Notes: generated by a model from the letters alone, not told the origin. DNA of 64,000 bases from Amycolatopsis oliviviridis (GCF_014654365.1 NZ_BNAY01000015.1:62383-126382); one strand, 5' to 3'. Shown: positions 24,369 through 33,899, counted from the first letter of the stretch. Translations and numbers: made by a program.

Positions 24369-25608
24369 CGACTTCGACCGCTTTCTTCGTCTCGGCGGCC
24401 GGGTCCGCGCCGTCGCGGGCGATGCGGCCCAGCGCGTCGACGAGCGCGGTGTTCGCCGAAGAAGTCCACAGTGGACCGGCGGCGCGGCCGTTCTCCCGGA
24501 CCAGCTTCGCCGCGTCGCCCGCCGTGGGGATCTTGTCGAGCACGCTCAGCCGCGCGGGCAGATGGAAGCCGAACTTCGTGGCGAACTCCTGCTGGAAATC
24601 GGTGCGCTCCAGCCAGAGCCATTTGACGAAGTCCTTGGCGGCGTTGGGGTTCAGGCTCTTCGAATGCACCATCGAGCTCAGGCCGCTGACCGGGACGGAC
24701 GGCGCGCCCGACGCGTCGAGCCGGGGGAAGGCCAGGACACCGAAGTCGTCCTTCATGGTGTCCTGGATCTTCGGCAGGTTCCACAGCCAGGTCCACTGCA
24801 TGGCGGCGAGCCCGTCGATGAACGGGACCGGGTCCTGCCAGTCCGTCGAGGCGCCCAGCAGTAGCGAACCGTTGAGCTCGTGGAGCTTTCCGAACGCCGT
24901 GGCGGCACGCGGATCGTCGAAGCCGACGGATTTGCCGTCCTTGACGTAGTCGAGCCCGGCCGACCACAGCAAGGGCCCGGCGAGTGCCGCCGCGCCCGCG
25001 TCGTTGCCGGCGAACAGCCCTTTGACGCCGTCCTTGGAGAGTTTCTTCGCCGCGTCGACGAGTTCGTCGAGCGTCTGCGGCGGCTCGACCCCGGCCTCCT
25101 GCAGGAAACTCTTGCGGTAGAAGAGAACCTGGGTGTCCAGGGCCTGCGGGATGCCGTAGAGCTTGCCGTCGACGGTCTGCGCCGCGAGCAGCGAGGCGTT
25201 GAAGTCGCCGCGCACGGGCCCGATGACGTCGTCGAGCGGGACGAGGAGGTTCTGCCGGACGCGGTCGACGGTGACCTGGCCTTCGAAGACGTCCGGGACC
25301 GGGCCCGCTGCCAGCGCGGCGTTCAGTTTCGTCTCGTAGTCGTCGGGATTCCACTGCACCGCGACCTTGGACTTCTGGTACGCGGCCGCGTAGCGGGTGA
25401 CGGCTTCCTGGACACCGGTTTCGGGATACGGGTGGTACCACTGCGCGAGGTCCACCGGTTTCGGTTTCGGCCTGGTCACCCCGGCGGAGTACGCCGTCGA
25501 GGGCGGCGGGGTTCCTGTTTGGACGGTGTTCGACCCGCAGGCGGCGAGCGAGGAGAGCGCCGTCGTCCCCGCCAACGCGAGGAACGTCCGCCTGCTTGTC
25601 TTACGCAC
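24337..25608 (-). CDS. Sugar ABC transporter substrate-binding lipoprotein
   Basis: This 423-residue extracellular solute-binding protein (family 1 type) has a twin-arginine/lipoprotein signal, TSRRTFLALAGTTALSSLAA, followed by CGS, with Cys as the lipidation site. The mature part shows DLAQWYHPYPETGVQEAVTR, TLDELVDAAKKLSKDGVKGL and ANTALVDALGRIARDGADPA, typical of sugar-binding proteins. GTG 25608 has GAAGGG seven bases upstream, so it is preferred to TTG 25614. No permease or ATPase gene adjoins it, so its partners must be elsewhere. Confidence 0.88.
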   Translation of the reverse strand: MRKTSRRTFLALAGTTALSSLAACGSNTVQTGTPPPSTAYSAGVTRPKPKPVDLAQWYHPYPETGVQEAVTRYAAAYQKSKVAVQWNPDDYETKLNAALAAGPVPDVFEGQVTVDRVRQNLLVPLDDVIGPVRGDFNASLLAAQTVDGKLYGIPQALDTQVLFYRKSFLQEAGVEPPQTLDELVDAAKKLSKDGVKGLFAGNDAGAAALAGPLLWSAGLDYVKDGKSVGFDDPRAATAFGKLHELNGSLLLGASTDWQDPVPFIDGLAAMQWTWLWNLPKIQDTMKDDFGVLAFPRLDASGAPSVPVSGLSSMVHSKSLNPNAAKDFVKWLWLERTDFQQEFATKFGFHLPARLSVLDKIPTAGDAAKLVRENGRAAGPLWTSSANTALVDALGRIARDGADPAAETKKAVEVVKAELGRLSA

Positions 25609-25629
25609 CAACAAACCCTTCGCCGAACG

Positions 25630-25678
25630 CCGTGAAGGCCATCTCCAGGGACAGGGTCCCTCAAGATGGCCTTCACGG
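25630..25678. terminator. Hairpin terminator
   Basis: The outer arms CCGTGAAGGCCATCT (25630-25644) and its complement (25664-25678) are perfect. An inner stem GGGAC/GTCCC (25648-25660) extends it. It lies between the acyl-CoA synthetase stop (25707) and the start of the binding-protein gene, so it terminates the synthetase transcript. Confidence 0.75.
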
Positions 25679-25706
25679 AAGGGCAGGCGCGCGGGAGATT
25701 AACCCG

Positions 25707-27344
<1,638 letters not shown>

Positions 27345-27621
27345 CGCGTACTCCCGTGGTGCTCGTTCTCCGGTGAACTGGGGTTGGGCCGACTCTAATG
27401 CGGGTCGGGTGAACTGGTCAGTAACGTCGCAGGCAACCGTTCGGTCACAGTGTCGCGCTAACGGGTGTTCGCCGGTTCGGGTCAAGATCATCAATAATTC
27501 GTGTTTTTCCTACCATGAAACGAAAAATGGCTAACAGTGCGAAGTCTTCGCATCGCTCATAAGGGTGATGAACGCAGGCGAATCGCCGCCCGATGGGCGT
27601 GTTTCCGCAGGCTGGGGCGGG
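27345..27621. other. Intergenic region between acyl-CoA synthetase and the mihF promoter
   Basis: This stretch contains an AT-rich tract (27483-27540) that probably includes the synthetase promoter, and the 15-bp palindrome TGCGAAGTCTTCGCA (27538-27552), a candidate operator. I see no gene. An open frame at 27565-27813 uses rare codons (TTA, AAT) and is unlikely to encode protein. Confidence 0.4.
27538..27552. promoter_or_regulatory. 15-bp palindrome, candidate operator
   Basis: TGCGAAG-T-CTTCGCA is a perfect palindrome around one base, placed between the divergent synthetase and mihF transcription units. The binding protein is unknown. Confidence 0.35.
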
Positions 27622-27650
27622 TTGCCCGTGGCGTGGTCGAGGGGTAATAA
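27622..27650 (+). promoter_or_regulatory. Predicted mihF promoter
   Basis: TTGCCC (27622-27627) and TAATAA (27645-27650) are separated by exactly 17 bases. Initiation near 27657 would leave a leader of about 140 bases before mihF. Confidence 0.45.
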
Positions 27651-27656
27651 GTGCGT

Positions 27657-27794
27657 GTCGGTTTCACGGCCGAGGAACGGGTGGCGTTTACTGGAGCCGT
27701 GGTACAGAGACGGCTGGCCAGCGCTTGCTCTTGCAAGCATGGTTAAAGGCCGTCGGCCGCGAAAGCGGAGACCTGAGATGAAAGGACTACTACG
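27657..27794 (+). ncRNA. Structured 5' leader of mihF (candidate)
   Basis: Two clean hairpins occur in succession: AGCCGT (27695-27700) with ACGGCT (27710-27715), and GCTTGC-TCTT-GCAAGC (27723-27738). A short open frame, MKGLLRWLCPR (27778-27813), overlaps the mihF start in another frame and could couple or attenuate translation. This is a candidate regulatory leader, with no recognised riboswitch class. Confidence 0.35.
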
Positions 27795-28106
27795 TTGGCT
27801 CTGCCCACGTTGACTCCGGAGCAGCGCGCCGATGCCCTCGCCAAGGCGGCTGAGGCTCGCAAAGCGCGCTCCGAGCTGCTTGCGTCGATCAAGTCCGGCA
27901 AGGAGAGCATCGACAAGGTGCTCAAGCAGGCCAAGGAGAACAAGACCATCGGCAAGACGAAGGTCACGCAGCTGCTGAAGGCCGTGCCCGGCCTGGGTGC
28001 GGTCAAGGTCGCCGCCCTGCTGGAGCAGGCCGGGATCGACCCGGACCGGCGTGCCGCCGGCCTGGGCGAGCGGCAGCGCGAGGCCCTCCTCGAGGCGCTG
28101 AAGTAA
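27795..28106 (+). CDS. mihF: Integration host factor, actinobacterial type (mIHF)
   Basis: This 103-residue nucleoid-associated protein binds and bends DNA and is essential in mycobacteria. It begins MALPTLTPEQRADALAKAAE, continues ARKARSELLASIKSGKESID, and has the helix-two-turn-helix TQLLKAVPGLGAVKVAALLE. It ends RAAGLGERQREALLEALK. This matches mIHF/sIHF along its whole length. The start is TTG (ACTACGTTGGCT) with AAAGGA upstream, agreeing with the usual MALP N-terminus. A long leader lies upstream. This is one of the firmest assignments in the window. Confidence 0.95.
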   Translation: MALPTLTPEQRADALAKAAEARKARSELLASIKSGKESIDKVLKQAKENKTIGKTKVTQLLKAVPGLGAVKVAALLEQAGIDPDRRAAGLGERQREALLEALK

Positions 28107-28147
28107 AGCGCGCTTTTGAGAGACACTGCCCAGGTCACGGGCTGTCC

Positions 28148-28195
28148 GGGGGAAGGTGTTGCCTGAGAGGCTGTTGCCCGGGCAACACTTTCCCC
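28148..28195 (+). promoter_or_regulatory. Nested palindromes before the isochorismate synthase gene
   Basis: TGTTGCCCGGGCAACA (28172-28187) is a perfect 16-bp palindrome. It is nested with outer arms GGGGGAAGGTGTTGCC (28148-28163) and GGCAACACTTTCCCC (28181-28195). The right TTGCC/GGCAA block can pair with either partner, as in an attenuator. It may instead be the mihF terminator or an operator. Confidence 0.45.
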
Positions 28196-28227
28196 TGGTC
28201 TCAGCCGGAGCCTGGGACGCTGGTGGG

Positions 28228-29376
28228 GTGACGACCAGTACCGCACCGGCGACCCCGGCAGACCTGGCCGCCCGCTACGAGCGGGGCGACTTCCTCCTGG
28301 CCACGGCCCGGCACGCGCTCCTCGCGACCGGGGCCGCCGCCACCGCGACCGACACCGATCCGGCGCGGCTGTCCGGGGCACTCCCCCGACTGTTCACCGA
28401 CTCGGGTGCTCCGATCGCGGTCGGCGTCCTGCCCTTCGACACCAGCGAGGGCACCTCGACGCCGGGTCACCTGGTCCTGCCCCGCACGGTGCACCGGGCG
28501 TCTTCCGAGCGCGGGGCCGTTCCTCCGCGCACCGCCCTCCCGCAGCCGGTCAAGGTCACTTCGGTGCCCGAACCGGAGGCGCATCTCGCCGCCGTCCGCG
28601 CGGCCGTCTCGGCGCTGAGCGACCGTGACCTGCGCAAAGTCGTCCTGGCCCGCGCCCTCGATCTCGATTTCGCCGCTGCCGTCCCGGTCGCGGACGTCGT
28701 CCGGAACCTGGCGAACGGGAACCCCCGCCACACCACCTACGCCGCGCAGCTGCCCGGCGGGCGCACGCTGGTCGGCGCCACCCCCGAACTCCTGCTCTCC
28801 CGCACCGGCGGCGCCGTGCTGTCCCGGCCGCATGCCGGGTCGATGCCCCGGTCGGCGGACCCGGCGATCGACAGGGCCCATGGTGAGGCACTCCTGGCGT
28901 CCGAAAAGGACCACCTCGAACACGCCGTGGTGGTGGAGTCCGTCGTCGAGATCCTCCGGCCGTTCTGTCGCGCGCTCGACGTCCGAGGCCCCGAACTGGT
29001 CTCGACGCCGGCGATCTGGCATCTCTCGACCACCGTCACCGGGGAGCTGATCGACCAGGACGTCACCGCGCTGGACCTCGCCGCCGCGCTGCACCCGACG
29101 CCCGCGATCTGCGGCACGCCGACCGGTGCCGCGCGCTCCCTGGTCCGGGAGCTGGAGCCGTTCGACCGCGAGTACTACGCGGGCGCCGTCGGCTGGGTCG
29201 ACGCGGCCGGAGACGGCGAATGGGCCGTCGGGATCCGGTGCGCGGAGATCGCCGACACCTCCATGCGGCTGTACGCCGGTGGCGGCATCGTGCCCGCGTC
29301 CGACCCGCGGACCGAACTGGACGAGACCTCGGCGAAGTTCCGCACCCTGCTGGCCGCCATGGGCCTCGAGATCTAG
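28228..29376 (+). CDS. dhbC: Isochorismate synthase
   Basis: This 382-residue chorismate-utilising enzyme (EntC/DhbC/MenF group) converts chorismate to isochorismate. Conserved blocks are DRDLRKVVLARALDLD (with the Lys of the active site), LVGATPELLLSRTGGAVLSR, PHAGSMPRSADPAIDRAHGE, EKDHLEHAVVVESVVEIL, TPAICGTPTGAARSLV, and FDREYYAGAVGWVDAAGDGE with the Mg-binding Glu region. I chose GTG 28228 (VTTSTAPATPADLAARYERG); the longer frame starts inside the palindromic leader. No entA or entB homologues are adjacent. A phosphopantetheinyl transferase follows convergently, so a catecholate siderophore or menaquinone role is inferred. Confidence 0.92.
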   Translation: MTTSTAPATPADLAARYERGDFLLATARHALLATGAAATATDTDPARLSGALPRLFTDSGAPIAVGVLPFDTSEGTSTPGHLVLPRTVHRASSERGAVPPRTALPQPVKVTSVPEPEAHLAAVRAAVSALSDRDLRKVVLARALDLDFAAAVPVADVVRNLANGNPRHTTYAAQLPGGRTLVGATPELLLSRTGGAVLSRPHAGSMPRSADPAIDRAHGEALLASEKDHLEHAVVVESVVEILRPFCRALDVRGPELVSTPAIWHLSTTVTGELIDQDVTALDLAAALHPTPAICGTPTGAARSLVRELEPFDREYYAGAVGWVDAAGDGEWAVGIRCAEIADTSMRLYAGGGIVPASDPRTELDETSAKFRTLLAAMGLEI

Positions 29377-29440
29377 CGCGTTTCGTCCTCTGGATGCGGT
29401 AGTTGCACGCGCAACTACCGCATCCAGAGGACGAATTGCG
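29377..29440. repeat. Palindromic element, CGTTTCGTCCTCTG family
   Basis: A 64-base near-perfect palindrome starts CGCGTTTCGTCCTCTGGATG immediately after the isochorismate synthase stop and ends five bases before the convergent phosphopantetheinyl transferase stop. It is probably a bidirectional terminator. Confidence 0.85.
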
Positions 29441-29445
29441 TGAGG

Positions 29446-30135
29446 TCAGAGGGGCGTGAAGTCTTCGGTGACCGAGATGTCGTCCGAGGTGATCAGCGCG
29501 ACCGCGGCCCGATAGCCCTCGGTCGCCTTGAGGTCCGCGAGCCGGGTCCGGTCCGGGTCGAGCGCCGCGTGGCTCGACCGGACCAGCCGTGCCTCCTCGT
29601 CGTACGCGGAGAACGTGATGCTCTGCAGCGGGATCTTGAGGCCCTTCCCGGTGGCCTTCATGACGGCTTCCTTGCGCGTCCAGTAGGTGAAGAACGCCGT
29701 CGCGCGCTCCGCTTCGAGCAGCCCGGAGATCGCGGCCTGCTCGGCCGGGGTCAGCGCGTACTCCATGAGCGAGTCCTCGGCCCGCCTGGTGGCCGTCTCG
29801 ACGTCGAGGCCGACCGGGGTGCCCGCGGTGGCCGCGACGCCGATGAGGTCGCCTGAATGCGAGATCGACAGCATCAGCGGCGCGCCGGGGACCCGGGGCC
29901 TGCCGTGCGGTTTACCGCAGTCTTCGCAGGTCGCGTCGAACTTCACGGCCTCGACGGCGAGGCCGAGGCGCTCGGCGGCGACGGTCTTCGCCAGCACCCG
30001 GCCGGTCAGGAACCGGCGTTTGTCGATGTCCTGACGGTAGCTGTCGTACCGGCCCTGTTCGAGCTCGTCGAGCAGGGCCAGGAACCGGGGTTCAGCGGGC
30101 AGGGGCGGGGACCAGCGGACCGCACATTCGATCAC
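29446..30135 (-). CDS. 4'-phosphopantetheinyl transferase (Sfp type)
   Basis: This 229-residue enzyme transfers the phosphopantetheine arm from CoA to carrier-protein serines. Motifs are LMLSISHSGDLIGVAA, TPVGLDVETATRR (Mg-binding Asp and Glu) and FFTYWTRKEAVMKATGKGL (W-x-x-KEA-x-x-K). N-terminal KRRFLTGRVLAKTVAAERLG binds CoA. Four cysteine/histidine residues (CEDCGKPHG) precede the ISHS motif. The length fits Sfp/PptT types, which serve polyketide and non-ribosomal peptide synthases. GTG 30135 overlaps the symporter stop (GTGA), so it is the second gene of a leftward operon. Confidence 0.92.
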   Translation of the reverse strand: MIECAVRWSPPLPAEPRFLALLDELEQGRYDSYRQDIDKRRFLTGRVLAKTVAAERLGLAVEAVKFDATCEDCGKPHGRPRVPGAPLMLSISHSGDLIGVAATAGTPVGLDVETATRRAEDSLMEYALTPAEQAAISGLLEAERATAFFTYWTRKEAVMKATGKGLKIPLQSITFSAYDEEARLVRSSHAALDPDRTRLADLKATEGYRAAVALITSDDISVTEDFTPL

Positions 30136-31472
30136 ATCTTCTTTTTACCCGATTCCGCACTGGCATCACTCGAGTTTTCGTCGAGCAGCGTCGCCTCGTC
30201 GAACGGCGACTGCCCGTTCAGGGTCCGGTCCAGCTGCTCCCGGTCGATCTCGTTGGTCCAAGTGCCGATCAGCACGGTCGCGACGGCGTTGCCCGCGAAG
30301 TTCGTCAGCGCGCGCGCCTCGGACATGAACCGGTCGATGCCGACGATGAACCCGACGCCGTCCACCAGTTCCGGCCGGTGCGACGACAGCCCGCCCGCCA
30401 GCGTCGCGAGCCCCGCGCCGGTGACCCCGGCCGCCCCCTTCGACGCGATGATCATGAACACCAGCAACGAGATCTGCTCGCCGATGGTCAGCGGTTTGTC
30501 GAGCGCGTCCGCGATGAAGATGGACGCCATGGTCAGGTAGATCGCGGTGCCGTCGAGGTTGAACGAGTACCCGGTCGGCACGGTGATGCCGACGACGGGC
30601 TTGGAGACGCCCGCGTGCTCCATCTTCGCGATCAGCCGCGGCAGCGCCGACTCCGAAGACGACGTCGAGAGGATCAGCAGGAACTCACGGCCGAGGTACT
30701 TCAGCAGCTTGAAGATGTTGACCCTGGCGAACACGCCGATGATCAGCCCGAGCACCACGAACACGAACAGCCCGCAGGTGATGTAGAAGCCGAGCATGAT
30801 CACCGCGAGGCTCTGCAGCGCCTTCCAGCCGGTCTCACCGACGACGGCGGCGATCGCGCCGAACGCGCCGACCGGGGCCGCCCACATGATCATCGCCAGG
30901 ATCCGGAACACCAGCCGCTGGATGTGCTCGATGCCGCGGCGGATCGGCTCGCCCTTCGTGCCCAGTTTCTGCAGCGCGAACCCGGCGAGCAGCGCGACCA
31001 GCAGCGTCTGCAGCACCTCGCCCTCGGTGAACGCCGAGACCAGCGTCTTCGGGATGATCCCGAGCAGGAACTCGACGGTGCCCTCGCTCTTGGCGATCTG
31101 GTCCTGGCCCTTTTCGGCGATCTCGGGGGTCAGGTGCAGTCCGGTGCCCGGCTGCAGGATGTTGCCGACGACCAGGCCGATGATCAGCGCGACCGTGGAC
31201 ATCACCAGGAAGTAGCCGATCGCGAGCCCGCCGACGCGGCCGACCTTCGCGGCCTTCGCCACCGAGCCGACGCCGAGCGCGATCGTGCAGAAGATGATCG
31301 GCGAGATCATCATCTTGATCAGGTTCACGAACCCGGTCCCGAGCGGCTTCAGTTCCTTGCCGACCTCGGGGAACAGGATGCCGACCGCGATGCCGAGACC
31401 GACGGCCGCGATGACGGCGATGTAGAGGTAATGGGTCCGGTCCCGCTTCGCCGCGGGTTCCTGCGTGCTCAT
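30132..31472 (-). CDS. dctA: Dicarboxylate/amino acid:cation symporter (DAACS, DctA-like)
   Basis: This 446-residue membrane transporter belongs to the DctA/GltP family and imports C4-dicarboxylates or glutamate with H+ or Na+. Family motifs are NLIKMMISPIIFCTIALGVG, the serine-rich re-entrant loop LLILSTSSSESALPRLIAKM, GYSFNLDGTAIYLTMASIFI and GAAGVTGAGLATLAGG. These form the substrate site together with IDRFMSEARALTNFAGNA. The tail GQSPFDEATLLDENSSDASA, ending SGKKKM, is cytoplasmic. C4-dicarboxylate is the likelier substrate from overall resemblance. The downstream phosphopantetheinyl transferase overlaps its stop. Confidence 0.92.
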   Translation of the reverse strand: MSTQEPAAKRDRTHYLYIAVIAAVGLGIAVGILFPEVGKELKPLGTGFVNLIKMMISPIIFCTIALGVGSVAKAAKVGRVGGLAIGYFLVMSTVALIIGLVVGNILQPGTGLHLTPEIAEKGQDQIAKSEGTVEFLLGIIPKTLVSAFTEGEVLQTLLVALLAGFALQKLGTKGEPIRRGIEHIQRLVFRILAMIMWAAPVGAFGAIAAVVGETGWKALQSLAVIMLGFYITCGLFVFVVLGLIIGVFARVNIFKLLKYLGREFLLILSTSSSESALPRLIAKMEHAGVSKPVVGITVPTGYSFNLDGTAIYLTMASIFIADALDKPLTIGEQISLLVFMIIASKGAAGVTGAGLATLAGGLSSHRPELVDGVGFIVGIDRFMSEARALTNFAGNAVATVLIGTWTNEIDREQLDRTLNGQSPFDEATLLDENSSDASAESGKKKM

Positions 31473-31555
31473 GGGTGCCCTTCAACGAGACGAGAACAGG
31501 TTGCGAAAACTTATGACAGTTTCTCGGCGAACGACAACCGAAGCGGTACCCTGAG

Positions 31556-31571
31556 CTAAGCGAGCGCTTAG
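31556..31571. promoter_or_regulatory. Palindromic operator before an acyl-CoA dehydrogenase gene
   Basis: CTAAGCGAGCGCTTAG has perfect 7-base arms separated by AG. This form is typical of TetR-family operators of actinobacterial lipid genes. It lies 27 bases upstream of ATG 31599 and 83 bases from the divergent symporter start. Confidence 0.6.
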
Positions 31572-31598
31572 TCAATGCCGAACAGGAGCGGGCTGACC

Positions 31599-32768
31599 AT
31601 GGATTTCTCTCTCAGCGTCGAGGAACGCGAGGTGCGCGACTGGGTCCGCACGTTCGTCCAGCGGGACCTGATGCCGCGCGAGCAGGAGGTACTTCGCCGC
31701 GAACGCGCCGGTCAGCCGGGGCTCACCGGTGAGGAGCTGCGCGAGCTGCAGCTCAAGGCCAAGGAGTCCGGCTTCTGGGGTGCGCAGACGCCGGAGGAGT
31801 ACGGCGGCATGGGCCTCTCCGCGGTGATGACCGCGCTGCTGGAGGCCGAACTCGGCCGCACGTTCGTGCCGTTCCGCTTCGGCGGCGCAGCGGACAACAT
31901 CCTGTACTACGCCAACGATGAGCAGAAGGAGCGCTACCTGCTCCCGACGATCTCGGGCGAACGCAAGTCGTGCTTCGCGATCACCGAACCCGGCGCGGGT
32001 TCGGACGCCAAGGCCATCCGGACCTCCGCCCGCAAGGACGGCACCGACTGGGTCATCAACGGCGAGAAGACCTTCATCACCGGCGGCAACGAGGCCGACT
32101 TCGTGATGGTCTTCGCGATCACCGATCCGGAGAAGGGTGCGAACGGCGGCGTCACCTGCTTCCTCGTCGACCGTGACGCGGGCTGGAAGTCCGAATACAT
32201 CGACACCATGGGCGAATGGGGCCCGGCGGCGCTGGTCTTCGAGGACGTCCGCGTGCCGGAGACGCAGATCCTCGGCGAGCTCGGCCACGGCTTCGACCTG
32301 GCCATGCAGTGGATCGGGGCGGGCCGCTACCTGCTGCCCGCCCGGGCGATCGGCTCGTGCGAGCGGCTGATCTCGATGGCCATCGAACATGCCAACACGC
32401 GGGAGACGTTCGGGCAGAAGATCGCCGAGCGCCAGGCCATCCAGTGGATGATCGCGGACTCCGGCACCGAACTGGAGGCGCTGCGCTGGCTGGTGCTGCA
32501 CGCCGCCTGGCAGGTCGACCAGAAGCTGGACTCGCGGCACGCGCAGTCGATGGCGAAGCTGTACGGCGGGGTGAAGGCGAACGAGATCGTCGACCGCGTC
32601 CTGCAGATCCACGGCGGAATGGGCTACACGCGGGAACTGCCGGTCGAGCGGTGGTACCGGGAACTGCGGCTGCTGCGGATCTACGAGGGCACCGACGAGA
32701 TCCAGCGCCGGACCATCGCACGCAACCTGCTCAAGGGGCACGTCAAGGTCGGCGGCACTTTGGGCTGA
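31599..32768 (+). CDS. Acyl-CoA dehydrogenase
   Basis: This 389-residue flavoprotein of beta-oxidation type starts MDFSLSVEEREVRDWVRTFV. Blocks in order are SGFWGAQTPEEYGGMGLSAV, FAITEPGAGSDAKAIRTSA, VINGEKTFITGGNEADFVMV, ARETFGQKIAERQAIQWMIAD-like sequence and QIHGGMGYTRELPVERWYRE. The Glu in IYEGTDEIQRRTIARN is the likely catalytic base. ATG 31599 has AGGAG upstream; ATG 31575 has none and lies just beyond the operator palindrome. A TetR operator-like palindrome upstream suggests induction by an acyl-CoA. Confidence 0.92.
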   Translation: MDFSLSVEEREVRDWVRTFVQRDLMPREQEVLRRERAGQPGLTGEELRELQLKAKESGFWGAQTPEEYGGMGLSAVMTALLEAELGRTFVPFRFGGAADNILYYANDEQKERYLLPTISGERKSCFAITEPGAGSDAKAIRTSARKDGTDWVINGEKTFITGGNEADFVMVFAITDPEKGANGGVTCFLVDRDAGWKSEYIDTMGEWGPAALVFEDVRVPETQILGELGHGFDLAMQWIGAGRYLLPARAIGSCERLISMAIEHANTRETFGQKIAERQAIQWMIADSGTELEALRWLVLHAAWQVDQKLDSRHAQSMAKLYGGVKANEIVDRVLQIHGGMGYTRELPVERWYRELRLLRIYEGTDEIQRRTIARNLLKGHVKVGGTLG

Positions 32769-32775
32769 CACCTGG

Positions 32776-32824
32776 GATGAACGGGACTTTCCCGGCAGTT
32801 TTCGCCAGGAAAGTCCCGTTCATC
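32776..32824. terminator. Perfect 17-bp hairpin terminator
   Basis: Arms GATGAACGGGACTTTCC (32776-32792) and its complement (32808-32824) flank CGGCAGTTTTCGCCA. It lies between convergent genes and belongs to the second palindrome family. Confidence 0.8.
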
Positions 32825-32839
32825 ACATCAGGGGACTAC

Positions 32840-33160
32840 TTACTTCTGGCTCCGCATCGCGATCGGGACCCCGGCCAGGTCCTCCTCGTTGCAGAGAAGC
32901 TTGACGTCGTAGTAGGGCGAACCCTTGCGGTCGTCGTAGTCGAGATGGACGGCCAGCACATCGACCGGTTCCCCGAGCCACTCCTGAGCCTGGCGTAGCC
33001 ATGTCGCGCACCGTTCGAGGGCCGTGGGCAGGTCGTCGTCACGGAAGCCCACCGGGCGGTAGGGGACGTCCTGCACCTGATCACGGGGGTTCGAAGGCAC
33101 CGGCAACGCCGGCGAGAGACCCGAGTCGTCCAGTTCGAGTTGGATCGTTTGCTCAGTCAC
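32840..33160 (-). CDS. Small hypothetical protein
   Basis: This 106-residue protein of unknown function starts VTEQTIQLELDDSGLSPALP and contains RCATWLRQAQEWLGEPVDVL, then AVHLDYDDRKGSPYYDVKLL. It is acidic with a predicted alpha/beta mix and no membrane segment or known motif. GTG 33160 is chosen because the longer frame, to 33295, runs through sequence without coding character and a cysteine-rich stretch. It ends TAA just after the hairpin at 32776. It is monocistronic. Confidence 0.6.
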   Translation of the reverse strand: MTEQTIQLELDDSGLSPALPVPSNPRDQVQDVPYRPVGFRDDDLPTALERCATWLRQAQEWLGEPVDVLAVHLDYDDRKGSPYYDVKLLCNEEDLAGVPIAMRSQK

Positions 33161-33218
33161 CCTTCGAGCGTCCCCCAGAGAAGCCGTCTGAGCAAGGCGT
33201 ACAAGGTATGAGTCGGCG

Positions 33219-33899
33219 TTAAACGGGCACTCGCCACACTCCCGAGACCACTTCACGGCAGTTTTGCAACGCCGCGACGTCAAGATGGCGTTCACAGGCC
33301 AGCGCCCGCAGCGCCAGTTCCGCGTAATGCGAGGCCAGTTGATCGAGGGTGAGCGGCCCGCTCGGCGAATACCAGCGCGCGACCCCGCTGCACATCTCCA
33401 CCAGTGCGAGCCTGGTGACCGAAGGCTGATCGGTGTGGAAGACGCCGGCCGTCACCCCGTCTTCGATGGCGTCCGCCCACAGCCTTTCGTAGGCGTCGCG
33501 CAGCCCGACGACGCCGGCCCTGGCGCCGGGGGTGAGCGCGTGGACCTCGTTGTCCACCACGCGGGTGTCGTCCGGCTGGATCGCGTGCGCGAGCACGTGC
33601 AGGGCCACCAGGGATCCGAGCCGGGACACGGGATCGGCGAGCCCGGCGGTCGCCTGCTGCGCCGCGTCGAGCAGCCGCCGCAGCGACTCGTTCATGATGG
33701 TCACCAGCAGATCCTCTTTGGTGCCCATGTAGTGGTACAGGCTGGCGGACGAAAGCTCCGCCTCCTGCGCGAGATCCCGGATCCCGGTGCCATGGAACCC
33801 CTTGGCGGCGAACAATTTCACCGCCGCCTGCCGGACTCTTTCGCGGGTGTTCACGACTCGAGGTTCTTTTTCCCGCCGAGAGTCCATGTTCAGAGCCAT
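33219..33899 (-). CDS. TetR family regulator
   Basis: This 226-residue regulator has its HTH in RQAAVKLFAAKGFHGTGIRD, then LAQEAELSSASLYHYMGTKE, with recognition helix ASLYHYM. The C-terminal part (DPVSRLGSLVALHVLAHAIQ) matches TetR_C members linked to fatty-acid and cholesterol genes such as KstR2- or FadR-type proteins. ATG 33899 overlaps the end of the acyl-CoA ligase gene by ten bases; ATG 33887 is also possible. As the third gene of a hydratase-ligase-regulator operon, it is probably an autorepressor acting on the palindrome at 36194. Confidence 0.87.
   Translation of the reverse strand: MALNMDSRREKEPRVVNTRERVRQAAVKLFAAKGFHGTGIRDLAQEAELSSASLYHYMGTKEDLLVTIMNESLRRLLDAAQQATAGLADPVSRLGSLVALHVLAHAIQPDDTRVVDNEVHALTPGARAGVVGLRDAYERLWADAIEDGVTAGVFHTDQPSVTRLALVEMCSGVARWYSPSGPLTLDQLASHYAELALRALACERHLDVAALQNCREVVSGVWRVPV

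Noticed and set aside
27565..27813. 82-codon frame upstream of mihF
   Set aside because: Rare codons (TTA, AAT, AGA-type), no family resemblance and overlap with promoter and hairpins favour a leader RNA, not a protein.
28228..30135. A siderophore biosynthetic gene cluster
   Set aside because: Only isochorismate synthase and a phosphopantetheinyl transferase are present; no NRPS, DHB-AMP ligase, exporter or receptor is in the window.
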